A DNA stretch of 64,000 nt from Anthoceros angustus (Eukaryota; Streptophyta; Anthocerotopsida; Anthocerotales; Anthocerotaceae). Shown here one piece after another: positions 12,831 through 24,259 of the stretch (positions within the stretch are counted from its first letter, which is position 1; each line of letters opens with the position of its first letter). The translations under genes were made by a program, and so were the position numbers. The stretch is taken from NCBI GenBank assembly GCA_010909165.1, contig MU008167.1:372001-436000 (forward strand), in the 5' to 3' direction. A model generated the notes under the pieces. The model did no database searches. It worked only from the letters and a program-made list of their open reading frames with translations, and was not told the origin of the DNA.

Positions 12831-13286
12831 AATCACAATGCGGCGAGGAAGGCAGGGCGATGGGAGAGATCTAGATGCTTCGTCCGCCACTGCAACCGCA
12901 AAGTTCCAAGACAGCAGCAGGAACAGCAGCGGCCACAGCAGCCGAGGCGGAGCAGCAGGAGCAGCAGGAGGACAAGGCAGGCAGAAGGGGCGAGCCTGCA
13001 CGACGTCCGAGTGTACCACGTTTTTACCTTTCACCCGACCCGTTTACAACTGCTTCCAGGCCCCTTTACCATAACCTCCATAACAGAAGACCGTAACGCT
13101 GCCACAGCTCTGCCAACGCTCTAACAGAACGTGAACGGCTCTTAGTTTCCTTGTCTCCACAAACTTGATAACTTTTCCCTCGCGACTTTGAGTGTCAGAG
13201 ACCATGTTTCTTATACACATTTGATGTTAACTTTTGCACTTATAAGAGCTTACAGGAGTAGAGTTCCGAACGGCCTGTGATGTCAT
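12831..13286. other. Non-coding stretch
   Basis: Contains a CAG-rich purine segment at about 12905-12985, which is open in several frames because of its composition. No gene is supported. Confidence 0.5.
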
Positions 13287-13290
13287 AGGT

Positions 13291-13683
13291 TCGTTAGGGC
13301 GGATTCGCATGTGGGCACCTCCGCTTCCAAAATCGGAAAAGGGCCCGCCATAAACCATCTTTAGCATACGGAAGGCCTGCCCTATGTTTAAGGTAGGGGG
13401 GCTTTTTTTAGGTGATTGTAATCGGTTCCGGCTCCGGAAAGAAGCTACGATGCGGGCTGCATCCGATGCAGCCCGGGTACGGATGCAGCCCGGGTATAGC
13501 CGGTGTTCACTTTGGATTTTCAACACTGAGATCTACAAATTTACATGTCCCGTGTGTGAAGACACCGGAGACCTGCTGCGAAAAGTTCGGATTCAGTTTG
13601 CCACTTTACACGGATGCCCCGCCACATTAAAAAACTTACGGAACAGAGCCGGAAGCGGGTTCATGCGAATCCGCCCTTACGGA
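13291..13683. mobile_element. MITE-like element with terminal inverted repeats
   Basis: An imperfect inverted repeat of about 33-38 bp bounds the segment. The left end (13291-13328) contains AGGGCGGATTCGCATG followed by a CCGCTTCC block. The right end (13651-13683) contains GGAAGCGGG followed by CATGCGAATCCGCCCT. The interior of about 320 bp has no transposase frame. A doubled GATGCAGCCCGGGTA-type motif lies at about 13467-13498. A target-site duplication is not clear. Confidence 0.6.
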
Positions 13684-14201
13684 CTATAAGCTATAGAATT
13701 TAATATGGGGACTCATAACTTGATATTCTATGAACGATGAATTTAAGGACCTGAACTTAGGTGAGTATCGTATTATTACAAGGGAGAGTTTCTATGAAAA
13801 GCCCTTACGGGCTAAATAATAGAGAATTTGAGCTTACATTAAGGATCTATCATAATGTAAGCTTATGAGAACGTAAGGATGCATCAAGAATCCGTAATAA
13901 CTAAAGATGATAATATAAATTCACAGTAATAATTTAACTTGATAACAAGGATTCATAATATGATTATTTATTGTCATTGGATTATTACGAGAAAAATCTG
14001 GATGCAAATGGTAATAAGATAATAAACTTGGTGGGTGGTTAGTTATATTTATCTAATGTTGTCAACTTACACAAAATGTTGCAAAGCACCATATGTAAGT
14101 TTGGGTGGGATCAGCGAGAATGATGACCGAGATTACTCTATTCTCCATGTTGCTAACATATTGAATAAATCAGAAGTGAAGTGCAATAGAATTCAAGACA
14201 T

Positions 14202-14337
14202 AAGGACGAATGATTGGATGCCAACCTAGAGACATAAGGATGAAGGATTGGATACTTACCTAGAGACAGAAGGATGAAGGATTGGATACTTACCTAGAGA
14301 TATAAGGATGAAGGATTGGATACGGACCTAAAGACAA
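14202..14337. repeat. Tandem repeat, 4 units of 34 bp
   Basis: AAGGA(T/C)GAAGGATTGGAT-type units start at 14202, 14236, 14270 and 14304. The middle two are nearly identical and the first and last are more diverged. Confidence 0.9.
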
Positions 14338-16029
14338 TAACTTCGTATGTAATTGGAAAGGGTGCACTAGTCTGATGGTCACAAAGGCCTCTGCGCCGAT
14401 GGCTTTCTTAGGGAGTTGGGGCCTATTTGCCCCCATCCTAGCGTCCTGTTTCTTAATCTGGGATTTGCGCATCTTGGAGTGGAGGCTTTCGTCTCGAGCA
14501 TTGAGGCGGGAGTTTTCCCCTTGCAAGCGTCCTTAAGGTTGGCCAAGGGATCTTTATCCTCAGAGGCTAGGGCTCATGCCTCATTTTCCCTCGCTCCTCG
14601 AGGTTGGGCTGCGTGGGCTTTTAGTGTCCCTCGTGGAGAAGCATTATCGGCATGCGCAGTTAGCCCATCTCTGGGATTGCTTCATTCCCAAGCCCACTCG
14701 ACCTCGCCTCCACTCTTGCTTGGGGAAGGGAGCAAGAACATGACTTTTGGCCCGATCCAATATCTAGGCGTTCCGTATCGCACCAATAACTTTTTCCACC
14801 ACAATACGATTTCACGCTGGCTTGGTCCAACCTCTAGCCTGCTCTCTCTCAATATGTCATGGAGAGCGGGTTCTTTGCCTTCAGAAAGCACCCATACACT
14901 CTACTCAATGGCATTTCTTTCAGGGCTAACCTATTTTTAACCCAGGGGGACCACATTTCTGTTGCTGATGTGCTTGTAATAGACCCTACCCGTAACAGTA
15001 TCTGCGAGCTTATTATCTTCAACCCTCTGGGTTGGGCGGCAGAGGGATGCGCGAGGCCATGGGCAAGGATTTCTCTAGGTTCGTCAAGGCCTGTACCAAG
15101 GCTTACCACAATCGCAAGAATGGGTTGGGTCTCACTCTTTCTTGTATTATCGCTTTCTTCAGGCAACAAATGTCCATCGCCCTGTAGAGGGCGTTGGCGA
15201 AGGCGGTGTACAAGATGGCGCCAAGCGCTGGGATATGGCATAAGTAGGCAAGAATACTGGTTTCGATGCCCAAAGACTTGCAAATTGCAGTAGAGCTCAT
15301 GAGGCAATATTGGACACAAGAGGTGGGAAGTCGCAGCTCCACTATGTGTCTTGATATTTGCGGTAATCCAAATCCAAGAAAAGTATTTCTTAAAGTGTTG
15401 TATCATCAAGATCTAATCATGCACGTTCTCTGCCTTTAGCTAAGCTTTATTTCTATTTAGTTAACTTAGTTTACTAGAAAAACTAATGTGGAGCCCCAGC
15501 AAAATTAGTTCTCTTTCAAGAAAAGCCCATCTGGGTCAGTCCTTGTCGTGCTAAGGTGTGCTAGACCTTCATTGAGTTGAGTTGGGTTGTAAAAAATTGA
15601 CGAAGCAAGTGAACTTGAGGAGTGATCCGTGCTTAGGAGAGCTAAAAAGATAGCACATGGAACGTGATATTGGGGAGAGGTTGTAGAGACGAGTTCCTAA
15701 AATTGAGGATAGCTTGAAAGAAAAGATATGTATGTTCTGTTAAGTCTGCTCTGGCTTAATGAGGATAACACACAGTTACACACAGTTACACACTTACATA
15801 CATACGAGGTTAGTGTCCGCTCTGAAACTCATTCTCATGCTATTGCACAAGTCTAGCAAGATTAACTGTGGTGAATGCATATAAGGGGTACATACTTAAT
15901 GGGTATGCCTAGGGGCTACCATGCTTTAATTGAATGGGCCTAGGAGCTACATGCATCAAGCATCCTCTACAGTTAGTCCCTCGAGTGTATAATTGAGCAT
16001 TTCACAGCATTGTGGCACATTTCACAGAT

Positions 16030-16246
16030 GCATATAGAAGCCAAAGAGGGAGGCACCAATACCCTCCACACCAACCCTTCGTGCACACAAAGCTGAGAAC
16101 CGCGTATGGCATTGGAGAGAGTTTGTTAGTGCCAACACCAGAAAGGTGGCTTGAAGGTTGAGACAGTGGGTTGACAAAACAAGCACTTGGCTTGAGCCAA
16201 CGAGGGAGGCACCAATAATCTCCACACCAACCCTTATTCTTAGCAT
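16030..16246. repeat. Two direct copies of a ~50-bp block, about 162 bp apart
   Basis: GAGGGAGGCACCAATA followed by CTCCACACCAACCCTT occurs at about 16048-16080 and again at about 16203-16233. The sequence between the copies is not repeated. Confidence 0.75.
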
Positions 16247-16759
16247 ATATGGCCTTTCCAGACACTTGACGAAATGCTGAAGAAACTTCCCTCCTAACAA
16301 TTCAATGCTATAATAATTAGTTGCAACTCTAGTAATACCTGACTACCTATTTGGGAGCCTATGGTTGAGATCTACTTTAAGAGCATTTTATTTCTGAAAC
16401 CTATCCTCTATAATGAACTTTATGAAAAATGAATCTAAAATAAAGCAGGGGCAACTAAGTTTCACGTACTCACGGACGATCCACGTGGAAGCATTAACCA
16501 AGTTACAGGGTACTAGGGTTACTTCAGATTAAAAAACTCCAAAGTGCGAGACTTGGATGTATACTTCGAAATATCTATATAAAGTCTCCGAATTCTTAAA
16601 AAAAATAACATCAACCAAGTCAAGCTCGCATATAGTCCCGGATGGCATGTTTATGGCGGCCTATTTTTGAAAATTGGGCATGCGCATTGGAAATATATAT
16701 TGGTATAGACATAATTCCCATATTTCCTTGTGGTATTAAAATATGTAGTGTTTACCTTG

Positions 16760-16801
16760 GATCTTTACCTCGGGGCGCAATCTTTACCTCGGGGCGCAAC
16801 T
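16760..16801. repeat. Short tandem duplication (about 20 bp x 2)
   Basis: ATCTTTACCTCGGGGCGCA is present twice head to tail. Confidence 0.8.
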
Positions 16802-17172
16802 GGCAAATGAAAGAGCGGCGGAAAAGGCGGGCCGTGGTGGCCGTGTAGTTAATGTGGAGCCGTAAAAAGAGCCCCAATTTTAAAGGGTCATTAAAAGCCC
16901 GCCCTGCTTTTGCCACGCCTGTCTTCTGTCTCTGGCCCTGCTTTTGGGGCAGCTTTTAAGCCTTTGACATACCAGTATTTTCAATCGTTGTTTCATAATG
17001 CATATGGGACAAGCCCAGGGGGCTCCAACTAGCCGCATTCATGAGGGGAAACGAGGGCTCAAATATATCCTTCGATTAACATATAAAATATTCTTACTTA
17101 TCAAAAGTAAGTGTACCAAGTCTGCTGAAGGTCTTAACTAACCTACACTGAGGCCATTTGGAAGATTGAACG

Positions 17173-17246
17173 TGCTCCCGGCGGGGCTCGAACCCGCGAC
17201 CTTTGGCTCATAAGACCAATGCTCTAGCCAACTGAGCTACGGGAGC
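17173..17246 (-). tRNA. tRNA-Ile (anticodon UAU)
   Basis: Read on the minus strand, the 74 nt fold as a full cloverleaf. The acceptor stem is GCTCCCG paired with CGGGAGC. The D-arm is GCTC/GAGC with loop AGTTGGCTA. The anticodon stem is TTGGT/GCCAA around loop CTTATGA, and the T-arm is GCGGG/CCCGC with loop TTCGAGC. Position 33 is U and 34-36 read UAU, which decodes AUA. The discriminator base is A, no CCA is encoded, and there is no intron. A- and B-box promoter motifs are intact. An obvious T-run terminator is not seen immediately 3'. Confidence 0.9.
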
Positions 17247-20200
17247 TTCGCACCAACATCATCGTGATAATTTCTAAGTTTCTGAATTAACTACATTTTT
17301 CCACATAACCAGAAGCACGAAGCGAAGTTATTCCATGTCCGGTACTCCAGTGCGCAACTCCTGCCAAGTGCGAGAGCAAAAACTCCATCCACCGGCTACG
17401 CGCAAGTCGTGAGGCTGCAGCCATGGATAAAATATCAGACTTGCATCATGAGGGATGTGGGCTAAAGCGTGAAGAGGCCCACCGCCAAACTGCCGCTCTG
17501 AAGAGCCACGCCTCGCGCGGTCGCAGGGGTCCTGGACTAACAGCCCTGTTACGCGGTTCAGTTCGGTTCGGTTCGGACGCTTGAATCGCGAATTGTGATT
17601 CGTGAATCGATTTCGGGCATGATTGCGCCGGGCAACGGCACCGTGGAATGCACGCGGCCGTCATTCAATGTTTTGCGGCTAATGCGGGGAGAATAGGCAA
17701 GAGCTTTGAATGCGGCGTGTGCAGCGTGGTACAACGAGGCAATCATCCAGGATGACTAGCCGGGCAAGCCTTTCCGGTCACGGAATTGTTTTCTCGATCA
17801 TCATTTTTAACGATTCCGAGCTCCCGGTTGCGTTGCTTACGCACAGCATACAATGTCATCTCCAGCGGTCGGCTTGGATTCCTCCCGAAGATAAGGTCAA
17901 GAAATTCTCTGATTGGCAATCATCCTGGATGACTAGCCGGGCCAGCCTTACCGGCCATGGAATTGTTTTCTCGATCATCATTTTTAACGATTCCGAGCTC
18001 CCGGTTGCGTTGCTCACGCACAGCATACAGTGTCTTCTCCAGCGGTCGGCTTGAATTCCTCCCGAAAATAAGGTCAAGAAATTCTCTGATTAATTGCAGT
18101 GGTCTAGAGCTGCCGAGTGGCTCGTTGGCATCCGGAATTGAAGATTCCTGGTGAAAAACATCCATGGACCATCCTCCACATTCACAGTGTCGGATCACGG
18201 ATGACGACAGGAAATGCTGTGCTTAATTCCATACTCCATTTTGTAGCTAGCCTGAAATCATCAACTGTGGACGATCAGCTGGAGCGTTGCATTGCATGCT
18301 GCTCTGGAATCTTGAAGAACATGGAGCAATTCGATGGATATCATTCTTCAAGTGTTGGAGATGGACTGTCTGGCTGTCTATTAGGGAAGGGACGAGGATG
18401 ACGGATGGAGGAAGATGGTTTGGATGTGGATGCCGAAGATGATGATAGGTGCTGTGCTGCTACAGAGATGCTGCTGCATTTCGACTGTCCAGGTGAAGGC
18501 AGGGCCCGGCTTGCCACTCTCTTCATTAAGCCGCTGACAGGAATCGGATATGATATCGAACTGCACAGGCGCGGGAATCAAGAACACCGAAGCAAGGCAG
18601 CGAAGGGTAAGGAAGGGCACGGCCTCCAAAGGCGCGATGTCGGCCACGCACACCTGTGACCTGCTCGCTGTTTCTCGCAGCAGCTTTCCAAGCCGGTCAG
18701 GTCAGAGCCTGCAGCCTGCTAGCGTGCGTCCCTGGTCTCTGCACGTTGCAGGCCTGCCAGAGCCTCCTCACGGACAGCAGACACCCGCTTTCGGCTTCTG
18801 CCTCTGCTCCTGCCCGTTGCCTAGTAAAGGTACGTACATGTATCGCAATAAACCTATGTACATATGTGTGTTCGCCGATCAGGAAACAGGTTCCCCTTTC
18901 GTCGTTGCTTGCTGACAGTGATTCTCATCCCGCATTGCTCTTGCTCGGGATCGGCGTCGGAAAATTATGGAAGTCGCAGGTGCTCATTACGATGCCATGC
19001 TGCTTTATTACCGCAGAGCAATGGAGGCTGGAGCCCTAACCAGAACATGGATTCACGAGCCGTGGCAGCAGCAGGATTCCGCGACACTGTGTACCTGGCC
19101 GCTGTCCTTGAACTAGCATGTGGGGCCACCATGCTGCAGTCAGTACAGGAAGCAGCAGAAGGTAAAACCGTGAAAGCATCTACATTCCCAGGACCAGAGC
19201 GATTCCGTGTTTGCAGGGGAGTAAAAACAATGTTGTGGCCACGGAAGGAGCACAGCACACACCTGATTTTCTTGGCAAACAGACACACAGCATTGAAAGA
19301 GGAGTTATTGAAGTGCGAGAAGAGAAAGTGGTGGACAATCGTCTGTAATCCTGTAACAAGTCAACCTCGCAATGCGCACTCTGGAGTCTGGTGGCATCTC
19401 GTACATGTAGCCACACACTAGACACTGTAGGCACCTCCTCGACAAGTCCGGAATCAGAAGTTATTGCCCTTCCTTGGCTCCAACTTCCGGATCAGATTGC
19501 ACCACTGCAGAGGACTTCAAGCGAGCTTCCAACCTCTTCGGCTCCTGAAAAGTTGAAACCCTCAACTGCATCGGCTTCGTCCTTTGGAGTGCATTCACAG
19601 AGGAAGAAGATATACCTGCCCCAACCGAGACAGACTCGTCATTTGCTATTCTTCCTTTCCCTGGACGATGCTGATAGCCTACAGGAATGTCATGCTTTCA
19701 ATGGCGGGCGGGTCGGTGTTCTTTTTCAACACACGTTTTGTGCTTCAGATGAAACAATTTGACTCCTATGGTGGTCTTTTTCTATGCTCTGTAGCTGAAA
19801 AAGTTGACTCGTGTGCGGTATCCTCCAGCCTCCAGGCGAGGCCAATAAGAAATGTGATAAGCCGGGAAATCGAACATCCCCATTGGCCAATGGGTTATAA
19901 GGCGGCCAGAAAAATCCGTCAAAGCCTGGGAGCTGTATCTTCACGACTCCAGGGTCACCGCGTGGTCGCAGAATGGCGACTGGTTTCCTATCCGGTTCGC
20001 AGGGAACCTGAGGTTAACCGCTCTTCAAATGCTTCTGCTCTCCTGTGGAACTTTGGACAAGTGTGGCGCCTTCGAAGTGTCGGTGGAGTGAAGCACCGTG
20101 ATCTCACTCTCTGACACTTCAGGACATCCGCATTGCCTCTGCTGCCCTAGTGGATGCCGGCAACATGTTTGGCTGCTGAGCAATGACAGCGGAATTGCAC

Positions 20201-20253
20201 GGCATTTTGATTGCACAAGCTTTGGCGGGCCGGGTCTGATAGTGTCTGTCGCA
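17247..20253. other. Region between the tRNA and the CER1-like gene, no recognised gene
   Basis: Several open frames up to about 185 codons occur on the plus strand (18864-19421, 19584-20114), but their translations match nothing I know and show no consistent exon structure. The last part probably contains the promoter and leader of the CER1-like gene. A 177-bp tandem duplication lies at 17739-18092. Confidence 0.45.
17739..18092. repeat. Tandem duplication, 2 units of 177 bp
   Basis: The units run 17739-17915 and 17916-18092. Both begin GCAATCATCC(A/T)GGATGACTAG and end GTCAAGAAATTCTCTGATT. They differ at only a handful of positions. The period is a multiple of three, so one plus frame stays open across both, but I see no known protein in it. 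Confidence 0.92.
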
Positions 20254-23190
20254 ATGGCGATGAAACCAGGCCTTCTGTATGACTGGCCGTGGCAGAAGCT
20301 CGGCAGCCTAAAGGCAAGTTTGGATGTTCTCTTTTGAGGCAATTAGGTTGAGTGCTCAGATTTTGTGGTGTGCAGGAAGTGTGAGAAGTGCTGAGCTGAT
20401 CGAGTCCAATTTTGTGATGCAGTATCTTCTGTATCTCCCATTCGTAGCCAAGGCAGTGCATGCAAATTTTTTGGGAGGGCATGACGCAGACAATTTCTGT
20501 CTGCACATGTTGCTTGTAGCAGCATTGCGGTATCTGCACGGGCAAATGTGGATGACTCTGTCGAGGTGTCACTATTTAGTGGACAAGTATCAGATTCAGA
20601 CCAAAGGCATCAATTTCGACCAAGTAGACCGTGAGAGCAACTGGTATGATTCAGTCGGCATTCATTACTCCTCCTGTCAATTCGGTGATGGCAATTTGCT
20701 AGGCAGCAGGCTGTCCTTGATGGAATTGGTTGTAATGCTAACTAACAGAGGGCGTCCTTGTACTCGCAGGGAGGATTATATTTTGTTGCACGTACTCGTG
20801 GCAACAATTGTCCGTGCTGTTCTCCCTGGATTCACCAACTTACCTTTCTGGAGTCAGAAAGGTTTCATCATCATGCTTCTCCTTCACGGCGGGCCTACAG
20901 AATATGTGTACTATTGGGGACATCGGGCTCTGCATCACCACTACCTCTACACACGTTATCATTCTCATCATCATGCATCGTTTGTCACAGAGCCGATCAC
21001 AGGTGTGTATGGCCTCTAGCTGCAGAATTGCGGTCCTACTTCGAATTCGGTGAAGCTTCTTCTGATGAATTCCTGTCTTTGTCGTGATATTTTGTGCTAG
21101 CAGGTTCGGTGCACCCCTTTGCAGAACACCTCATGTACACGGCAATCTTTGCCATACCCATGCTTGGGACCTGGATTCTTGGGAATGCATTCATGGGCAT
21201 GTTTTACTTCTACTGGCTTTGGTTCGACTTCATGAACGCCGTAGGCCACTGCAACTTTGAATTCATGCCATCCTGGTTATTCCGTGCCTTCCCACCGCTC
21301 AAATACCTTGTGTACACCCCATCGTGAGTCCTCCTCCTGCGCCCTTCGGTGTTGCTACGTCGCAAGGACATGGGCTTGAACTGTCTGTCATGTGTAATTT
21401 GCAATCTTGCATTCTGAATTTCCGATTCTTCTGCAGATTCCACTCCCTGCACCATTCGCAGGTTCACACGAATTTCTGCCTGTTCATGCCTCTGTACGAC
21501 TATCTTGGAGGCACTGTCGATAAATCTTCAGACAGTCTTCATGCTGCAGTGAGGAAAGGTATCTTTATTTCTGTGGACTTGTATTTCTGACGGATAAGCT
21601 TCTTCATATCAGGAAACTGGTGACACATTCGAGAGGATGGTTGAATTGGTTGCTGAGTAGTGGCATGTGTTATCCCTCTCTTGCAGGTCGAACAGACAAC
21701 CCTGATTTTATCTTTCTCGCGCATGGGACTGAACTTCTGTCCACCTTCCACGTTCCCTTCGGCATCCCCTCATTTGCTGCACATCCCTATGCAGCAAAGT
21801 GGTATCTCTGGCCTTTATGGCCACTCACAGTTCCCGTCATGGCGTTACTGTGGATCTTTGGCCAGCCGTTTGTAGGTGACAAACGCACCCTCGGCAAACT
21901 ACGGTTGCAGACGTGGGTTATCCCTAGATTTGGTTTTCAGGTGAGCATCTTTAAAGCTTCAGTGACATCCTTAGACGTTCAGTCTTCTCGCAGAAGCAAG
22001 TTCATACCGAATTCTGAGGTCCCCGGACCCTGTCTATGTGGATTTTGCAGTACTTTTTACCCTTCGAGAAACGGAGGATCAACAGCCTCATAGAGCGTGC
22101 CATTCTGAGAGCTGAGAAGAAAGGAGCGCAAGTCATCAGCTTGGGTGCTCTGAACAAGGCATGGCGCCTCTGACATTGTCTCTCTTAAGTTCCAGCTTAT
22201 GACGTTGTCTCTCTCAAGGTCCTGCTCATGCTGCCTCCGTTTCTGTGGTGGGTACTGACTGATCATCTAACAGAACGAGGGCCTGAATGGTGGCGGAACT
22301 CTCTTCGTTCAAAAGTATCCAAATCTTCGAATCCGAGTGGTGCATGGGAACACTCTTACAGCAGGCGTGATGATAGACAAGATTCCCAAGGACGTGAAAG
22401 AGATCTTCCTAACAGGAGCTACCTCTAAACTTGGACGTGCAATTGGGTTGTACCTCTGCGGGCGTGGAGTGCGTGTCCTGGTATGCGCAATGCTCTGACT
22501 GTTTCCATGTAACTTAACCGGTGGAATGATGCATCCTATCTGACGAGCACCCCTCCACCTTGCAGATGTTAACCACTTCGAAAGATCGTTTCGAAGCCAT
22601 CAAGAGTGAAGCACCACCGGAACACCGAAACCTCCTGATCCAGGCAACCAAGTACCAAGATGGAAAATCGTGCAAGGTTTGTCCGCCTGCCTGAAATTCA
22701 TCCCTTAATCTTGTCTGCTCCAGCCCAAATTTCTTGACGATCTCCTTCCCGAATCTTCCAGCATTGGGTTATGGGCAAGTGGGCAAGCGCAGGAGACCAA
22801 AGTTGGGCTCCCAGCGGCACCCATTTCCACCAATTCGTGGTGCCCCCCATTGCCGAAGTCCGGGAGGACTGCACATACGGCAAGCTTGCTGGCATGCGGT
22901 TACCGAAGGAGATGAAGGGCCTTCGAAGCTGTGAGGTAACGACTTTCTGGTCCATCTGTCCGTGTCTCAAGCGACATAGTCTTTCTGCACTAGAGCGGCA
23001 TGATGACAAACTGTTTGGCCAATCTCCTGGACAGATGACAATGCCACGAGGAGTAGCCCATGCGTGTCATGCTGGGGGCCTTGTGCACGTCCTTGAAGGC
23101 TGGGACCATCACGAAGTTGGAGCCATTGACGTCAGCCGGATAGACTTGACGTGGGAAGCTGCCCTGAGGCATGGCTTCCGGCCTGTGTAA
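20254..23190 (+). CDS. CER1/CER3-like very-long-chain aldehyde decarbonylase
   Basis: CER1 and CER3 proteins are ER-membrane enzymes of cuticular wax alkane synthesis. The exons are 20254-20313, 20423-20643, 20770-21002, 21104-21323, 21437-21558, 21687-21940, 22051-22158, 22274-22480, 22566-22676, 22762-22935 and 23035-23190. The join is phase-checked and gives 621 aa, close to the 620-630 aa of the family. The N-terminus reads [18 protein letters not shown]. The membrane fatty-acid-hydroxylase histidine motifs are present as HRALHHH, HSHHH and FHSLHHS, with [11 protein letters not shown] and a [17 protein letters not shown] block in the C-terminal WAX2 domain. The introns after exons 1 and 7 start with GC (20314 and 22159); no GT alternative keeps the frame. 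I cannot decide between CER1 and CER3 orthology. Confidence 0.95.
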
Positions 23191-24259
23191 CTCATCATTC
23201 CTTCAGGACCTCTCGTGCCCCCCGGTACTGGTTGGTCGTGGACACATCTGGATACTCTCTAGTTTGGAAACTGATGTCGCTAAAAACAACTCGCAGGACA
23301 ACTGAATGGACACGATGTCAGTACCTACCTAACTGTAGGCCACCGATACGACAACGGAAACTACCTATGCCCTATGCGGGGTTTTCCGATGTTGGATGTT
23401 GGATTATTGTTTTCCATACCGGTCTTGGCCTTTAGCGAACGTTAATGTGTATCTCGTGAAACATCAGAAAAAAAATTATATACAACTACTTGCGGTATCA
23501 CCCAGCCCATTGAAATTGCCGACTAAATTTCCAAAACAAATCGCAAGAATCAACCACCCGGCAAGGACTGTTTGTTGCTTAATTGTATACTTTTTAACCT
23601 TTTGTCTTCGCCTGAGACCGCTAGCGAAATGAGGCCTAGTATGTTCTTTTTTGGAGCGCTGCGGCCAGCATCGTTAGGCTCAGCATGTGAGGTTACAAGA
23701 TTCACATGCGGTGCGCTGAACTGCTTCTTCGACACAATGAAGTGGTGAGAGGAAGAAGAAAAAGAAAAATTTTATTTAAGTCCACTAAAGACAGATTTCT
23801 GTCATTTCTGGCAGCAAAATCGAACCCGGGATCGCCTGTACACGGGGCATGATATTAACCTCAATGGAGAGTAGACATGTGTTTTCAAAATAAATACCTC
23901 TAATTAAACCCTAAACCCAGACCTCCGTTCCCGCCAAAGCTTTGCCCGGGATCTAGTACATCGATTGTATTCCCGCCAGTGGCCAAGTAGCCATCACCCC
24001 TTCTTTCTGAACGACACTTCTCTACCCTTCAGTTTACAGCCACTAGTTCATCATAAATAGTGCACGTGATCCTGGTTTTACAGCTCAGATCGTGGCCACA
24101 TTGTACAGTGCAAGACTAGGTCGAGGTACATGGCACCGGAACCACAACGCAGTACTCCACCTTTGTCTGTTTGCTTCTTGCTTGCTTCTTAGGCATGGCT
24201 GTACATTTTGATGTGCATCCTCCACAGCTCCTGCTACTCACAACCTACTGTTCGTCCAG
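23191..24259. other. Intergenic region with a tRNA-like B-box fragment and telomere-like motif
   Basis: No gene is supported. On the minus strand near 23800-23835, a GGGTTCGATT-type B box follows tRNA-like sequence and suggests a SINE or tRNA pseudogene fragment. CCCTAAACCC, a telo-box-like motif, lies near 23909-23918. Confidence 0.4.

Larger units (their letters stand above)
13684..17172. other. Gene-poor accessory DNA
   Basis: AT-rich from about 13690 to 14200 and mixed afterwards. Open frames at 14416-14940 (+) and 14849-15409 (-) overlap each other and match nothing I recognise; decayed retroelement coding is possible but unsupported. Tandem and direct repeats in this stretch are listed separately. 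A short CACACAGTTA repeat lies near 15770-15795. Confidence 0.5.

Noticed and set aside
14416-15409. LINE reverse transcriptase remnant
   Set aside because: Considered from the minus-strand frame, but no RT motif such as a YADD box or a conserved endonuclease block was found.
17173-17246. tRNA-Met or tRNA-Lys
   Set aside because: The anticodon loop is CTTATGA, so positions 34-36 are UAU. CAU or CUU cannot be placed in a seven-base loop with the paired stem.
19584-20114. Protein gene before the CER1-like gene
   Set aside because: Non-recognisable translation, overlapping frames on the other strand, and it runs into the probable CER1-like leader.
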